From: Nilaparvata lugens
Taxonomy: Eukaryota > Arthropoda > Insecta > Hemiptera > Delphacidae
Length of the DNA: 64,000 nucleotides
Direction of reading: 5' to 3'
Assembly (NCBI RefSeq): GCF_014356525.2
Contig: NC_052517.1
Coordinates: forward strand, 744,001-808,000
Shown: positions 23,201 through 36,261 of the stretch, in pieces
How positions within the stretch are numbered: position 1 is the first letter of the stretch
Layout: every line of letters begins with the position of its first letter
Made by a program: the position numbers and the translations under genes
Notes under the pieces: generated by a model
The model's database searches: none
What the model saw: the letters and a program-made list of their open reading frames with translations, nothing else
Told to the model about the DNA's origin: nothing

Positions 23201-26200
23201 CAGTTAGATGGAAATTCAATGAGCGCTACTATTCAAAAATTATTTATCAGCCCGGGAATCGAACCCAGTACCTCCAAATTAAATGCTGTAATTCACCGCG
23301 AAGACTTCTGCTACTGCAAATATTGACAACAGGGTAAACAGTTAGATGGAAATTCAATGAGCGCTACTATTCAAAAATTATTTATCAGCCCGGGAATCGA
23401 ACCCAGTACCTCCAAATTAAATGCTGTAATTCACCGCGAAGACTTCTGCTACTGCAAATATAGACAACAGGGTAAACAGTTAGATGGAAATTCAATGAGC
23501 GCTACTATTCAAAAATTATTTATCAGCCCGGGAATCGAACCCAGTACCTCCAAATTAAATGCTGTAATTCACCGCGAAGACTTCTGCTACTGCAAATATT
23601 GACAACAGGGTAAACAGTTAGATGGAAATTCAATGAGCGCTACTATTCAAAAATTATTTATCAGCCCGGGAATCGAACCCAGTACCTCCAAATTAAATGC
23701 TGTAATTCACCGCGAAGACTTCTGCTACTGCAAATATTGACAACAGGGTAAACAGTTAGATGGAAATTCAATGAGCGCTACTATTCAAAAATTATTTATC
23801 AGCCCGGGAATCGAACCCAGTACCTCCAAATTAAATGCTGTAATTCACCCCGAAGACTTCTGCTACTGCAAATATAGACAACAGGGTAAACAGTTAGATG
23901 GAAATTCAATGAGCGCTACTATTCAAAAATTATTTATCAGCCCGGGAATCGAACCCAGTACCTCCAAATTAAATGCTGTAATTCACCCCGAAGACTTCTG
24001 CTACTGCAAATATTGACAACAGGGTAAACAGTTAGATGGAAATTCAATGAGCGCTACTATTCAAAAATTATTTATCAGCCCGGGAATCGAACCCAGTACC
24101 TCCAAATTAAATGCTGTAATTCACCGCGAAGACTTCTGCTACTGCAAATATAGACAACAGGGTAAACAGTTAGATGGAAATTCAATGAGCGCTACTATTC
24201 AAAAATTATTTATCAGCCCGGGAATCGAACCCAGTACCTCCAAATTAAATGCTGTAATTCACCCCGAAGACTTCTGCTACTGCAAATATAGACAACAGGG
24301 TAAACAGTTAGATGGAAATTCAATGAGCGCTACTATTCAAAAATTATTTATCAGCCCGGGAATCGAACCCAGTACCTCCAAATTAAATGCTGTAATTCAC
24401 CCCGAAGACTTCTGCTACTGCAAATATTGACAACAGGGTAAACAGTTAGATGGAAATTCAATGAGCGCTACTATTCAAAAATTATTTATCAGCCCGGGAA
24501 TCGAACCCAGTACCTCCAAATTAAATGCTGTAATTCACCCCGAAGACTTCTGCTACTGCAAATATAGACAACAGGGTAAACAGTTAGATGGAAATTCAAT
24601 GAGCGCTACTATTCAAAAATTATTTATCAGCCCGGGAATCGAACCCAGTACCTCCAAATTAAATGCTGTAATTCACCCCGAAGACTTCTGCTACTGCAAA
24701 TATTGACAACAGGGTAAACAGTTAGATGGAAATTCAATGAGCGCTACTATTCAAAAATTATTTATCAGCCCGGGAATCGAACCCAGTACCTCCAAATTAA
24801 ATGCTGTAATTCACCCCGAAGACTTCTGCTACTGCAAATATTGACAACAGGGTAAACAGTTAGATGGAAATTCAATGAGCGCTACTATTCAAAAATTATT
24901 TATCAGCCCGGGAATCGAACCCAGTACCTCCAAATTAAATGCTGTAATTCACCGCGAAGACTTCTGCTACTGCAAATATAGACAACAGGGTAAACAGTTA
25001 GATGGAAATTCAATGAGCGCTACTATTCAAAAATTATTTATCAGCCCGGGAATCGAACCCAGTACCTCCAAATTAAATGCTGTAATTCACCGCGAAGACT
25101 TCTGCTACTGCAAATATTGACAACAGGGTAAACAGTTAGATGGAAATTCAATGAGCGCTACTATTCAAAAATTATTTATCAGCCCGGGAATCGAACCCAG
25201 TACCTCCAAATTAAATGCTGTAATTCACCCCGAAGACTTCTGCTACTGCAAATATTGACAACAGGGTAAACAGTTAGATGGAAATTCAATGAGCGCTACT
25301 ATTCAAAAATTATTTATCAGCCCGGGAATCGAACCCAGTACCTCCAAATTAAATGCTGTAATTCACCGCGAAGACTTCTGCTACTGCAAATATTGACAAC
25401 AGGGTAAACAGTTAGATGGAAATTCAATGAGCGCTACTATTCAAAAATTATTTATCAGCCCGGGAATCGAACCCAGTACCTCCAAATTAAATGCTGTAAT
25501 TCACCCCGAAGACTTCTGCTACTGCAAATATAGACAACAGGGTAAACAGCTAGATGGAAATTCAATGAGCGCTACTATTCAAAAATTATTTATCAGCCCG
25601 GGAATCGAACCCAGTACCTCCAAATTAAATGCTGTAATTCACCCCGAAGACTTCTGCTACTGCAAATATAGACAACAGGGTAAACAGTTAGATGGAAATT
25701 CAATGAGCGCTACTATTCAAAAATTATTTATCAGCCCGGGAATCGAACCCAGTACCTCCAAATTAAATGCTGTAATTCACCCCGAAGACTTCTGCTACTG
25801 CAAATATAGACAACAGGGTAAACAGCTAGATGGAAATTCAATGAGCGCTACTATTCAAAAATTATTTATCAGCCCGGGAATCGAACCCAGTACCTCCAAA
25901 TTAAATGCTGTAATTCACCCCGAAGACTTCTGCTACTGCAAATATTGACAACAGGGTAAACAGTTAGATGGAAATTCAATGAGCGCTACTATTCAAAAAT
26001 TATTTATCAGCCCGGGAATCGAACCCAGTACCTCCAAATTAAATGCTGTAATTCACCCCGAAGACTTCTGCTACTGCAAATATAGACAACAGGGTAAACA
26101 GTTAGATGGAAATTCAATGAGCGCTACTATTCAAAAATTATTTATCAGCCCGGGAATCGAACCCAGTACCTCCAAATTAAATGCTGTAATTCACCGCGAA

Positions 26201-29200
26201 GACTTCTGCTACTGCAAATATAGACAACAGGGTAAACAGTTAGATGGAAATTCAATGAGCGCTACTATTCAAAAATTATTTATCAGCCCGGGAATCGAAC
26301 CCAGTACCTCCAAATTAAATGCTGTAATTCACCCCGAAGACTTCTGCTACTGCAAATATAGACAACAGGGTAAACAGTTAGATGGAAATTCAATGAGCGC
26401 TACTATTCAAAAATTATTTATCAGCCCGGGAATCGAACCCAGTACCTCCAAATTAAATGCTGTAATTCACCGCGAAGACTTCTGCTACTGCAAATATTGA
26501 CAACAGGGTAAACAGTTAGATGGAAATTCAATGAGCGCTACTATTCAAAAATTATTTATCAGCCCGGGAATCGAACCCAGTACCTCCAAATTAAATGCTG
26601 TAATTCACCCCGAAGACTTCTGCTACTGCAAATATTGACAACAGGGTAAACAGTTAGATGGAAATTCAATGAGCGCTACTATTCAAAAATTATTTATCAG
26701 CCCGGGAATCGAACCCAGTACCTCCAAATTAAATGCTGTAATTCACCCCGAAGACTTCTGCTACTGCAAATATTGACAACAGGGTAAACAGTTAGATGGA
26801 AATTCAATGAGCGCTACTATTCAAAAATTATTTATCAGCCCGGGAATCGAACCCAGTACCTCCAAATTAAATGCTGTAATTCACCGCGAAGACTTCTGCT
26901 ACTGCAAATATTGACAACAGGGTAAACAGTTAGATGGAAATTCAATGAGCGCTACTATTCAAAAATTATTTATCAGCCCGGGAATCGAACCCAGTACCTC
27001 CAAATTAAATGCTGTAATTCACCCCGAAGACTTCTGCTACTGCAAATATTGACAACAGGGTAAACAGTTAGATGGAAATTCAATGAGCGCTACTATTCAA
27101 AAATTATTTATCAGCCCGGGAATCGAACCCAGTACCTCCAAATTAAATGCTGTAATTCACCGCGAAGACTTCTGCTACTGCAAATATAGACAACAGGGTA
27201 AACAGTTAGATGGAAATTCAATGAGCGCTACTATTCAAAAATTATTTATCAGCCCGGGAATCGAACCCAGTACCTCCAAATTAAATGCTGTAATTCACCG
27301 CGAAGACTTCTGCTACTGCAAATATTGACAACAGGGTAAACAGTTAGATGGAAATTCAATGAGCGCTACTATTCAAAAATTATTTATCAGCCCGGGAATC
27401 GAACCCAGTACCTCCAAATTAAATGCTGTAATTCACCGCGAAGACTTCTGCTACTGCAAATATTGACAACAGGGTAAACAGTTAGATGGAAATTCAATGA
27501 GCGCTACTATTCAAAAATTATTTATCAGCCCGGGAATCGAACCCAGTACCTCCAAATTAAATGCTGTAATTCACCGCGAAGACTTCTGCTACTGCAAATA
27601 TTGACAACAGGGTAAACAGTTAGATGGAAATTCAATGAGCGCTACTATTCAAAAATTATTTATCAGCCCGGGAATCGAACCCAGTACCTCCAAATTAAAT
27701 GCTGTAATTCACCGCGAAGACTTCTGCTACTGCAAATATTGACAACAGGGTAAACAGTTAGATGGAAATTCAATGAGCGCTACTATTCAAAAATTATTTA
27801 TCAGCCCGGGAATCGAACCCAGTACCTCCAAATTAAATGCTGTAATTCACCGCGAAGACTTCTGCTACTGCAAATATAGACAACAGGGTAAACAGTTAGA
27901 TGGAAATTCAATGAGCGCTACTATTCAAAAATTATTTATCAGCCCGGGAATCGAACCCAGTACCTCCAAATTAAATGCTGTAATTCACCGCGAAGACTTC
28001 TGCTACTGCAAATATTGACAACAGGGTAAACAGTTAGATGGAAATTCAATGAGCGCTACTATTCAAAAATTATTTATCAGCCCGGGAATCGAACCCAGTA
28101 CCTCCAAATTAAATGCTGTAATTCACCCCGAAGACTTCTGCTACTGCAAATATTGACAACAGGGTAAACAGTTAGATGGAAATTCAATGAGCGCTACTAT
28201 TCAAAAATTATTTATCAGCCCGGGAATCGAACCCAGTACCTCCAAATTAAATGCTGTAATTCACCCCGAAGACTTCTGCTACTGCAAATATTGACAACAG
28301 GGTAAACAGTTAGATGGAAATTCAATGAGCGCTACTATTCAAAAATTATTTATCAGCCCGGGAATCGAACCCAGTACCTCCAAATTAAATGCTGTAATTC
28401 ACCCCGAAGACTTCTGCTACTGCAAATATTGACAACAGGGTAAACAGTTAGATGGAAATTCAATGAGCGCTACTATTCAAAAATTATTTATCAGCCCGGG
28501 AATCGAACCCAGTACCTCCAAATTAAATGCTGTAATTCACCGCGAAGACTTCTGCTACTGCAAATATTGACAACAGGGTAAACAGTTAGATGGAAATTCA
28601 ATGAGCGCTACTATTCAAAAATTATTTATCAGCCCGGGAATCGAACCCAGTACCTCCAAATTAAATGCTGTAATTCACCCCGAAGACTTCTGCTACTGCA
28701 AATATAGACAACAGGGTAAACAGCTAGATGGAAATTCAATGAGCGCTACTATTCAAAAATTATTTATCAGCCCGGGAATCGAACCCAGTACCTCCAAATT
28801 AAATGCTGTAATTCACCGCGAAGACTTCTGCTACTGCAAATATTGACAACAGGGTAAACAGTTAGATGGAAATTCAATGAGCGCTACTATTCAAAAATTA
28901 TTTATCAGCCCGGGAATCGAACCCAGTACCTCCAAATTAAATGCTGTAATTCACCCCGAAGACTTCTGCTACTGCAAATATAGACAACAGGGTAAACAGC
29001 TAGATGGAAATTCAATGAGCGCTACTATTCAAAAATTATTTGTCAGCCCGGGAATCGAACCCAGTACCTCCAAATTAAATGCTGTAATTCACCCCGAAGA
29101 CTTCTGCTACTGCAAATATTGACAACAGGGTAAACAGCTAGATGGAAATTCGATGAGCGCTACTATTCAAAAATTATTTGTCAGCCCGGGAATCGAACCC

Positions 29201-32200
29201 AGTACCTCCAAATTAAATGCTGTAATTCACCCCGAAGACTTCTGCTACTGCAAATATTGACAACAGGGTAAACAGCTAGATGGAAATTCGATGAGCGCTA
29301 CTATTCAAAAATTATTTATCAGCCCGGGAATCGAACCCAGTACCTCCAAATTAAATGCTGTAATTCACCGCGAAGACTTCTGCTACTGCAAATATTGACA
29401 ACAGGGTAAACAGCTAGATGGAAATTCAATGAGCGCTACTATTCAAAAATTATTTATCAGCCCGGGAATCGAACCCAGTACCTCCAAATTAAATGCTGTA
29501 ATTCACCCCGAAGACTTCTGCTACTGCAAATATTGACAACAGGGTAAACAGTTAGATGGAAATTCAATGAGCGCTACTATTCAAAAATTATTTATCAGCC
29601 CGGGAATCGAACCCAGTACCTCCAAATTAAATGCTGTAATTCACCCCGAAGACTTCTGCTACTGCAAATATTGACAACAGGGTAAACAGCTAGATGGAAA
29701 TTCAATGAGCGCTACTATTCAAAAATTATTTATCAGCCCGGGAATCGAACCCAGTACCTCCAAATTAAATGCTGTAATTCACCGCGAAGACTTCTGCTAC
29801 TGCAAATATTGACAACAGGGTAAACAGTTAGATGGAAATTCAATGAGCGCTACTATTCAAAAATTATTTATCAGCCCGGGAATCGAACCCAGTACCTCCA
29901 AATTAAATGCTGTAATTCACCGCGAAGACTTCTGCTACTGCAAATATTGACAACAGGGTAAACAGTTAGATGGAAATTCAATGAGCGCTACTATTCAAAA
30001 ATTATTTATCAGCCCGGGAATCGAACCCAGTACCTCCAAATTAAATGCTGTAATTCACCGCGAAGACTTCTGCTACTGCAAATATAGACAACAGGGTAAA
30101 CAGTTAGATGGAAATTCAATGAGCGCTACTATTCAAAAATTATTTATCAGCCCGGGAATCGAACCCAGTACCTCCAAATTAAATGCTGTAATTCACCCCG
30201 AAGACTTCTGCTACTGCAAATATTGACAACAGGGTAAACAGTTAGATGGAAATTCAATGAGCGCTACTATTCAAAAATTATTTATCAGCCCGGGAATCGA
30301 ACCCAGTACCTCCAAATTAAATGCTGTAATTCACCCCGAAGACTTCTGCTACTGCAAATATAGACAACAGGGTAAACAGTTAGATGGAAATTCAATGAGC
30401 GCTACTATTCAAAAATTATTTATCAGCCCGGGAATCGAACCCAGTACCTCCAAATTAAATGCTGTAATTCACCCCGAAGACTTCTGCTACTGCAAATATT
30501 GACAACAGGGTAAACAGTTAGATGGAAATTCAATGAGCGCTACTATTCAAAAATTATTTATCAGCCCGGGAATCGAACCCAGTACCTCCAAATTAAATGC
30601 TGTAATTCACCCCGAAGACTTCTGCTACTGCAAATATTGACAACAGGGTAAACAGTTAGATGGAAATTCAATGAGCGCTACTATTCAAAAATTATTTATC
30701 AGCCCGGGAATCGAACCCAGTACCTCCAAATTAAATGCTGTAATTCACCGCGAAGACTTCTGCTACTGCAAATATAGACAACAGGGTAAACAGTTAGATG
30801 GAAATTCAATGAGCGCTACTATTCAAAAATTATTTATCAGCCCGGGAATCGAACCCAGTACCTCCAAATTAAATGCTGTAATTCACCCCGAAGACTTCTG
30901 CTACTGCAAATATTGACAACAGGGTAAACAGTTAGATGGAAATTCAATGAGCGCTACTATTCAAAAATTATTTATCAGCCCGGGAATCGAACCCAGTACC
31001 TCCAAATTAAATGCTGTAATTCACCCCGAAGACTTCTGCTACTGCAAATATTGACAACAGGGTAAACAGTTAGATGGAAATTCAATGAGCGCTACTATTC
31101 AAAAATTATTTATCAGCCCGGGAATCGAACCCAGTACCTCCAAATTAAATGCTGTAATTCACCCCGAAGACTTCTGCTACTGCAAATATAGACAACAGGG
31201 TAAACAGTTAGATGGAAATTCAATGAGCGCTACTATTCAAAAATTATTTATCAGCCCGGGAATCGAACCCAGTACCTCCAAATTAAATGCTGTAATTCAC
31301 CCCGAAGACTTCTGCTACTGCAAATATAGACAACAGGGTAAACAGTTAGATGGAAATTCAATGAGCGCTACTATTCAAAAATTATTTATCAGCCCGGGAA
31401 TCGAACCCAGTACCTCCAAATTAAATGCTGTAATTCACCGCGAAGACTTCTGCTACTGCAAATATTGACAACAGGGTAAACAGTTAGATGGAAATTCAAT
31501 GAGCGCTACTATTCAAAAATTATTTATCAGCCCGGGAATCGAACCCAGTACCTCCAAATTAAATGCTGTAATTCACCCCGAAGACTTCTGCTACTGCAAA
31601 TATAGACAACAGGGTAAACAGTTAGATGGAAATTCAATGAGCGCTACTATTCAAAAATTATTTATCAGCCCGGGAATCGAACCCAGTACCTCCAAATTAA
31701 ATGCTGTAATTCACCGCGAAGACTTCTGCTACTGCAAATATTGACAACAGGGTAAACAGCTAGATGGAAATTCAATGAGCGCTACTATTCAAAAATTATT
31801 TATCAGCCCGGGAATCGAACCCAGTACCTCCAAATTAAATGCTGTAATTCACCCCGAAGACTTCTGCTACTGCAAATATTGACAACAGGGTAAACAGTTA
31901 GATGGAAATTCAATGAGCGCTACTATTCAAAAATTATTTATCAGCCCGGGAATCGAACCCAGTACCTCCAAATTAAATGCTGTAATTCACCGCGAAGACT
32001 TCTGCTACTGCAAATATTGACAACAGGGTAAACAGCTAGATGGAAATTCAATGAGCGCTACTATTCAAAAATTATTTATCAGCCCGGGAATCGAACCCAG
32101 TACCTCCAAATTAAATGCTGTAATTCACCGCGAAGACTTCTGCTACTGCAAATATTGACAACAGGGTAAACAGTTAGATGGAAATTCAATGAGCGCTACT

Positions 32201-35164
32201 ATTCAAAAATTATTTATCAGCCCGGGAATCGAACCCAGTACCTCCAAATTAAATGCTGTAATTCACCGCGAAGACTTCTGCTACTGCAAATATTGACAAC
32301 AGGGTAAACAGTTAGATGGAAATTCAATGAGCGCTACTATTCAAAAATTATTTATCAGCCCGGGAATCGAACCCAGTACCTCCAAATTAAATGCTGTAAT
32401 TCACCCCGAAGACTTCTGCTACTGCAAATATTGACAACAGGGTAAACAGTTAGATGGAAATTCAATGAGCGCTACTATTCAAAAATTATTTATCAGCCCG
32501 GGAATCGAACCCAGTACCTCCAAATTAAATGCTGTAATTCACCGCGAAGACTTCTGCTACTGCAAATATTGACAACAGGGTAAACAGTTAGATGGAAATT
32601 CAATGAGCGCTACTATTCAAAAATTATTTATCAGCCCGGGAATCGAACCCAGTACCTCCAAATTAAATGCTGTAATTCACCCCGAAGACTTCTGCTACTG
32701 CAAATATTGACAACAGGGTAAACAGTTAGATGGAAATTCAATGAGCGCTACTATTCAAAAATTATTTATCAGCCCGGGAATCGAACCCAGTACCTCCAAA
32801 TTAAATGCTGTAATTCACCCCGAAGACTTCTGCTACTGCAAATATTGACAACAGGGTAAACAGTTAGATGGAAATTCAATGAGCGCTACTATTCAAAAAT
32901 TATTTATCAGCCCGGGAATCGAACCCAGTACCTCCAAATTAAATGCTGTAATTCACCGCGAAGACTTCTGCTACTGCAAATATTGACAACAGGGTAAACA
33001 GTTAGATGGAAATTCAATGAGCGCTACTATTCAAAAATTATTTATCAGCCCGGGAATCGAACCCAGTACCTCCAAATTAAATGCTGTAATTCACCCCGAA
33101 GACTTCTGCTACTGCAAATATTGACAACAGGGTAAACAGCTAGATGGAAATTCAATGAGCGCTACTATTCAAAAATTATTTATCAGCCCGGGAATCGAAC
33201 CCAGTACCTCCAAATTAAATGCTGTAATTCACCGCGAAGACTTCTGCTACTGCAAATATAGACAACAGGGTAAACAGTTAGATGGAAATTCAATGAGCGC
33301 TACTATTCAAAAATTATTTATCAGCCCGGGAATCGAACCCAGTACCTCCAAATTAAATGCTGTAATTCACCGCGAAGACTTCTGCTACTGCAAATATTGA
33401 CAACAGGGTAAACAGTTAGATGGAAATTCAATGAGCGCTACTATTCAAAAATTATTTATCAGCCCGGGAATCGAACCCAGTACCTCCAAATTAAATGCTG
33501 TAATTCACCCCGAAGACTTCTGCTACTGCAAATATAGACAACAGGGTAAACAGTTAGATGGAAATTCAATGAGCGCTACTATTCAAAAATTATTTATCAG
33601 CCCGGGAATCGAACCCAGTACCTCCAAATTAAATGCTGTAATTCACCGCGAAGACTTCTGCTACTGCAAATATTGACAACAGGGTAAACAGCTAGATGGA
33701 AATTCAATGAGCGCTACTATTCAAAAATTATTTATCAGCCCGGGAATCGAACCCAGTACCTCCAAATTAAATGCTGTAATTCACCGCGAAGACTTCTGCT
33801 ACTGCAAATATTGACAACAGGGTAAACAGTTAGATGGAAATTCAATGAGCGCTACTATTCAAAAATTATTTATCAGCCCGGGAATCGAACCCAGTACCTC
33901 CAAATTAAATGCTGTAATTCACCGCGAAGACTTCTGCTACTGCAAATATTGACAACAGGGTAAACAGCTAGATGGAAATTCAATGAGCGCTACTATTCAA
34001 AAATTATTTATCAGCCCGGGAATCGAACCCAGTACCTCCAAATTAAATGCTGTAATTCACCGCGAAGACTTCTGCTACTGCAAATATTGACAACAGGGTA
34101 AACAGTTAGATGGAAATTCAATGAGCGCTACTATTCAAAAATTATTTATCAGCCCGGGAATCGAACCCAGTACCTCCAAATTAAATGCTGTAATTCACCC
34201 CGAAGACTTCTGCTACTGCAAATATTGACAACAGGGTAAACAGTTAGATGGAAATTCAATGAGCGCTACTATTCAAAAATTATTTATCAGCCCGGGAATC
34301 GAACCCAGTACCTCCAAATTAAATGCTGTAATTCACCCCGAAGACTTCTGCTACTGCAAATATTGACAACAGGGTAAACAGTTAGATGGAAATTCAATGA
34401 GCGCTACTATTCAAAAATTATTTATCAGCCCGGGAATCGAACCCAGTACCTCCAAATTAAATGCTGTAATTCACCGCGAAGACTTCTGCTACTGCAAATA
34501 TTGACAACAGGGTAAACAGTTAGATGGAAATTCAATGAGCGCTACTATTCAAAAATTATTTATCAGCCCGGGAATCGAACCCAGTACCTCCAAATTAAAT
34601 GCTGTAATTCACCGCGAAGACTTCTGCTACTGCAAATATTGACAACAGGGTAAACAGTTAGATGGAAATTCAATGAGCGCTACTATTCAAAAATTATTTA
34701 TCAGCCCGGGAATCGAACCCAGTACCTCCAAATTAAATGCTGTAATTCACCGCGAAGACTTCTGCTACTGCAAATATTGACAACAGGGTAAACAGCTAGA
34801 TGGAAATTCAATGAGCGCTACTATTCAAAAATTATTTATCAGCCCGGGAATCGAACCCAGTACCTCCAAATTAAATGCTGTAATTCACCGCGAAGACTTC
34901 TGCTACTGCAAATATTGACAACAGGGTAAACAGCTAGATGGAAATTCAATGAGCGCTACTATTCAAAAATTATTTATCAGCCCGGGAATCGAACCCAGTA
35001 CCTCCAAATTAAATGCTGTAATTCACCCCGAAGACTTCTGCTACTGCAAATATAGACAACAGGGTAAACAGTTAGATGGAAATTCAATGAGCGCTACTAT
35101 TCAAAAATTATTTATCAGCCCGGGAATCGAACCCAGTACCTCCAAATTAAATGCTGTAATTCAC
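20243..35164 (-). repeat. satellite array: 108 x 138-bp monomers with tRNA-like B-box
   Basis: From the first TTAAATGCTG (20243) to the last (35147) is 14,904 bp, exactly 108 x 138, so no monomer has gained or lost a base. Three positions are dimorphic: CACCCCG/CACCGCG, TATTGAC/TATAGAC and CAGTTAG/CAGCTAG. A few private changes cluster at 29041-29290. On the minus strand each monomer has CTGGGTTCGATTCCCGG, a canonical tRNA T-arm containing the exact B-box consensus GGTTCGATTCC, with TAGCAGAAGTCTTCGG about 48 nt upstream (A-box-like, degenerate) and a TTTTT run about 20 nt downstream. That is the layout of a tRNA-derived Pol III unit; activity is inference. The plus-strand frames (MSATIQKLF...) exist only because 138 is divisible by three and the TGA/AGA site opens some units. 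Confidence 0.95.
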
Positions 35165-35541
35165 TATTTTAGTATGAATTTGATCAAAATCGTTGGAGGC
35201 GTTTTCCGAGAAAATCACGAAAACCCTGTTTTTACAACATTTTCGCCCTTTTAAGAGCCGCCATCTTGAATTGCATTTGATCGAAAATTGTTCGTGTCGG
35301 TCCCTTATAGTGAAAGGACTTATTTCCAAATTTCCAAGTCATTCCGTTAATTGGGAGATGAATATCGTGTACACACAGCACATACCTCATCACCCACACA
35401 CACACACACGACCAACCCCAAAACCAGTTTTTTGGACTCAGGGGACCTTGAAACGTATAGAAATTTAGAAATTGGGGTACCTTAATTTTTTTCGAAAAGC
35501 AATACTTTCCTTACCTATGGTAATAGGGCAAGGAAAGTAAA
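35165..35541 (+). mobile_element. family A element, right part beyond the satellite
   Basis: It starts at TATTTTAGTATGAATTTGAT, which corresponds to about 19941 in the left part, and continues to the family's true 3' end, CTATGGTAATAGGGCAAGGA. The satellite is therefore flanked by about 300 bp of direct repeat from the same element. Confidence 0.8.
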
Positions 35542-35654
35542 ACTTGTAGTACCCAAGAACTTGAAAATGACCTATAGTCACACTAGTCGTTGAATATTTC
35601 AAGTTTTAATAAAGGGTCCTACCAATTTTTTATTCGTTTTAAACTTTGGGAGAT

Positions 35655-35685
35655 ATCTTCTTATTGTATCTTTTCTCTATGATAT
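35655..35685 (-). mobile_element. family D terminal fragment at the edge of exon 5 open frame
   Basis: ATATCTTCTTATTGTATC followed by TTTTCTCTATG matches the end of family D elements (compare 55685-55712). It lies directly beside a GC-rich open block (35686-35887), so an element end or insertion seems to cut that block. Confidence 0.5.
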
Positions 35686-35952
35686 TCTGCATGGACTGAC
35701 TGCCTCCCTGATATCCTGCGGCCGAAAATGCAGTTCGCAGATGAGCGCCGTATAGGCCAACTGTTGCGATCCCTGGCAAAGTTTGCGCGCCCACCGCTTG
35801 AATATCAACGGATTCGGGCGGCGGCTTGAAGAACCGCATCTCACCCACCGCTATTGCGCCGCTCCCCGCTCCAGCGCTAGTAGTCACCGACTTCCCACCG
35901 CTAGTTGCGCCGCTCCCCGCTGCGAGCTAGTAGTCGACTTGCAGCCGCTCAC
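35686..35952 (-). pseudogene. GC-rich open block continuing exon 5, with 50-bp duplication
   Basis: Beyond the donor proposed for exon 5 the sequence stays GC-rich and protein-like. A direct repeat of about 50 bp (CCCACCGCTA... at 35844 and 35894) shifts the frame and creates TGA in the exon-5 frame. Downstream of the second copy the open frame reads, in part, MRFFKPPPESVDIQAVG and LPGIATVGLYGAHLRT. Both copies keep ACTACTAGC in their own open frame, so without the duplication the frame would run from exon 5 into this block. Possible readings are a longer exon now broken, an allele, or an assembly error. Confidence 0.4.
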
Positions 35953-36042
35953 AAGCACTTGTACATCGGACCGCTGGCGCCGTCTTGAGGATGGTTTAGC
36001 CGGCTTTGTGACTTGTGCCTGCTGCAGCTGTCGCTGTTGTTC
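35953..36042 (-). CDS. zinc-finger protein, Gln-rich/basic exon 5
   Basis: A TTCCGTTTTGCAG acceptor leads into EQQRQLQQAQVTKPAKPSS, then a basic RRRQRS patch, ending DVQVL at CTT/GTGAGC. With this donor the exon is exactly 30 codons, phase 0 in and out, and joins VFVNGKKKW of the next exon. The basic patch could act as a nuclear localisation signal (inference). The donor is uncertain because the open, GC-rich sequence continues past it into a duplicated and transposon-cut block. Confidence 0.6.
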
Positions 36043-36261
36043 CTGCAAAACGGAAAAAAGATTAGCCTACTTAAAAATTTTGTTCACTAATACAATCAAG
36101 ATATTACAAGAGAAATTAATGTATTACAAGAGAAATAGATCTTTATGTCTACCAAGTGAAAACCCACCAACAAAAAGCCATATAATACTACCGTTATAAT
36201 GTCCAACAGATTCATAGAACATAGATGAATGTTACTGAGATATTGCAATTATTCAAATGCT
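36043..36261. other. intron spacer
   Basis: AT-rich intron between exon 5 and the inverted-repeat element at 36262. Nothing recognised. Confidence 0.5.

Noticed and set aside
20243..35164. CRISPR array
   Set aside because: Monomers are contiguous copies with no unique spacers, and the surrounding DNA is intron-bearing eukaryotic sequence.
20243..35164. True tRNA gene cluster
   Set aside because: Only the T-arm/B-box is canonical. A full cloverleaf with a D-arm and anticodon arm could not be built, so it is called tRNA-like only.
20735..35254. Repeated plus-strand frames beginning MSATIQKLF as a protein family
   Set aside because: The frame is open only because the monomer is 138 bp (46 codons). 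Stops appear at a dimorphic TGA/AGA site, codons are not conserved differently from other positions, and no start or domain context exists.
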